Source of the DNA: an uncultured Gammaproteobacteria bacterium
Lineage (GTDB): Bacteria > Pseudomonadota > Gammaproteobacteria > Enterobacterales > Succinivibrionaceae
Length of the DNA stretch: 45,180 bases
Assembly: GCA_900315395.1 (NCBI GenBank)
Contig: OMZC01000028.1
Span: 1 to 45,180, forward strand
Direction: 5' to 3'
Below are positions 43,759 through 45,180 of this stretch, in pieces. The notes beneath the pieces are model-generated. The model ran no database searches. It was given only the letters and a program-made list of their open reading frames with translations, and was not told the DNA's origin. How positions within the stretch are numbered: position 1 is the first letter of the stretch; every line of letters begins with the position of its first letter. The position numbers were made by a program, and so were the translations under genes.

Positions 43759-44838
43759 TTAAGGCTCTATAGATTCTTCAATATTGATAAAAGAATTTTC
43801 AGAACAACTTGGAATTTCTAAGTTCTTTGTAATATTTGTCAAAAAAACTTGGCTATCACATTCTTTAAGTTCATTAAGCAATAACATTCTAGAATTAGCA
43901 TCAAGTTCAGAACTTAAGTCATCAATTAGATATATGCAATTTTTTCCTACTTGGTGTTTTAAAAGATACCCTTGAGAAAGTCTCATTGCACAAACTAGTA
44001 ATTTTAATTGTCCTCTAGACAGGGTTTCACTAGCAGAAAAATTATTACATTTAATTCTTAATTCTGCCCTGTGACAACCATAAAAAGTATACCCTAAAAC
44101 TCTATCTTTTTCAATATTTAAGTTGAGTACAGACCGCAACTGTAAGCCATTTTCCCAGCCTTTTGAGAATAAAATTTCAAAGTCAAATTGAGGTAAAAAT
44201 GAACTTAATTTTTGTAAAAGAATTGGCTTTAAAAGATCGATGTAATGTTCACGAAAAGTTGTAATTTCTTCACTAACTTTTGACAGTTCGTCATCCCAGA
44301 ATTGGATACTTTCAATAGGATCTCTTCTCTTTAACATTGAATTACGCTGAGATAAGAGCTTTTTATATCTATACCAGCAATCTTTAAAGTTAGGAAAAGA
44401 GTAATATGCGCCCCAATCGATGAAATTACGTCTATATTCAGGGCCACCTAAGATTAGATCTATTCCCTGTGGATGTATCACCTGTACAGAGATTTTATCT
44501 ACCAAATCAACTAATCTTGTGCTCTTATCAGAGTTAATAGATATCTCAAGATTCTGATTACGATTTCTATAACGACAAATACCAATTCTGTCAGACAAAT
44601 TTGCACTGTCTCTTACAACATCAGCTGAAATTGCAAAGTAAGGCTGACCTTCTCTAATTAGAGATTGAAAACGAGAATCTCTAAATGATCTTCCATAACC
44701 TAAATAAGAGATTGCTTCTAATAAAGAGGTTTTACCAGAACCATTTTTTCCATATATAACGTTAAAAAGGTTTGACGGCTCAATGTCTAATGAAGAGATA
44801 TTGCGGTAGTTTAATATTCTTAGGTGAGATATTTTCAT
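43759..44838 (-). CDS. recF: DNA replication and repair protein RecF
   Basis: A 359-aa SMC-like ATPase that, with RecO and RecR, loads RecA at single-strand gaps. It has an N-terminal HLRILNYRN, Walker A YGKNGSGKTSLLEAI (about residues 29-43), the ABC signature LSRGQLKLL (about 275), and Walker B CIYLIDDLSSELD (about 300). Length equals the family norm (E. coli 357 aa). It sits between dnaN and gyrB on the same strand and is probably cotranscribed with both. Confidence 0.97.
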   Translation of the reverse strand: MKISHLRILNYRNISSLDIEPSNLFNVIYGKNGSGKTSLLEAISYLGYGRSFRDSRFQSLIREGQPYFAISADVVRDSANLSDRIGICRYRNRNQNLEISINSDKSTRLVDLVDKISVQVIHPQGIDLILGGPEYRRNFIDWGAYYSFPNFKDCWYRYKKLLSQRNSMLKRRDPIESIQFWDDELSKVSEEITTFREHYIDLLKPILLQKLSSFLPQFDFEILFSKGWENGLQLRSVLNLNIEKDRVLGYTFYGCHRAELRIKCNNFSASETLSRGQLKLLVCAMRLSQGYLLKHQVGKNCIYLIDDLSSELDANSRMLLLNELKECDSQVFLTNITKNLEIPSCSENSFINIEESIEP

Positions 44839-44882
44839 GAAGGTAAAAAGGTAGCTTTAACAAAGCTACCTTCTCATTAAAG

Positions 44883-45180
44883 TTAAACCACAACTTTACT
44901 AATAATATAGCTTGCTTTTACGCCCTGCTCATTAACTTCAGTTTCTGGCTTAATTAAAACATGAATCATAGGCTGGCTAAAGCAAAAGAGAACGTTATTA
45001 GTCTTAATTACACCTAAAACTTCTCTTACATACTGAGCATTTAAAGAAATCTCAATATTAGCCTGAGCATCAGGTAAAGCTAATGAAGCGGTTGCAACTT
45101 CGTGCTCTGAGTTCTCAGATCTTAAAGTAACCTGACCACCTCCAAAGGTAAAGGTAACACCATTTACTCTCTTTGAAGAT
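44883..45180 (-). CDS. dnaN: DNA polymerase III beta sliding clamp, C-terminal part
   Basis: Partial; the start lies beyond the right edge. The visible about 98 codons read SSKRVNGVTFTFGGGQVTLR..., HEVATASLALPDAQANIEIS, LNAQYVREVLGVIKTNN and a C-terminal KASYIISKVVV before TAA (44883-44885). This is domain 3 of the clamp, which tethers the replicative polymerase to DNA. The extreme C-terminus (SKVVV) differs from the usual PMRL in E. coli. The stop is 45 bp before recF, in the usual dnaA-dnaN-recF-gyrB order, so oriC and dnaA are expected to the right. Confidence 0.95.
   Translation of the reverse strand, partial: SSKRVNGVTFTFGGGQVTLRSENSEHEVATASLALPDAQANIEISLNAQYVREVLGVIKTNNVLFCFSQPMIHVLIKPETEVNEQGVKASYIISKVVV

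Overview
The window looks like chromosome of a low-GC gammaproteobacterium. The right end carries a conserved origin-proximal block: partial dnaN, recF and gyrB (minus strand), separate glycyl-tRNA synthetase alpha and beta genes glyQ-glyS, a TusA-like gene and a tRNA-Thr(TGU). Three perfect copies and one degenerate copy of the 16-bp parS palindrome TGTTCCACGTGGAACA lie between glyS and gyrB. A Succinivibrionaceae-like (Aeromonadales-related) host is my best guess from composition and gene content; this is inference, since no rRNA is present.

Left of the tRNA-Thr gene (about 1-36445) the content is accessory: defence genes, small membrane proteins, pseudogene fragments, an insertion sequence and an RNA-repair locus. 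(a) 1-1458: tail of an upstream gene with a terminator, a decayed ORF, and a cluster of tiny membrane proteins. (b) 1577-9231: a PIF1-like helicase, a single-chain Type ISP-like restriction-modification enzyme cut by one in-frame TAG, a CoiA-like nuclease, and the last codons of a lost hsdS. (c) 9365-16201: a DUF2971 gene and a translationally coupled pair, an HSP90/sacsin-like ATPase with a NO VEIN-like C-terminus plus a UPF1/Dna2-like helicase. (d) 16415-22488: a 599-aa protein whose N-terminal half resembles the anti-CRISPR AcrVA2, a decayed gene, a zinc-ribbon UvrD helicase with an internal DnaQ-type exonuclease, and an orphan gene. (e) 22645-30862: the RNA-repair locus. (f) 30906-36445: a small membrane gene cut by an ISL3 element (with inverted repeats and an 8-bp target duplication), a hypothetical gene, a ribbon-helix-helix/coiled-coil protein, and a phosphoesterase pseudogene.

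The RNA-repair locus is the most interesting part. RtcR (CARF domain plus sigma54 AAA+ activator) is divergent from rtcA-rtcB and an unrecognised third gene. A textbook sigma54 promoter precedes rtcA. Downstream of the third gene on the same strand lies about 0.9 kb without genes that holds a series of stem-bounded RNA modules. Two share long identical blocks, a third keeps the fold with compensatory base changes, and a G-U pair supports the minus (operon) strand. Two RlaP-type nucleotidyltransferases follow rtcR. Together this reads as an RNA-damage-induced repair regulon with its own structured RNA family, inside or beside a defence island.
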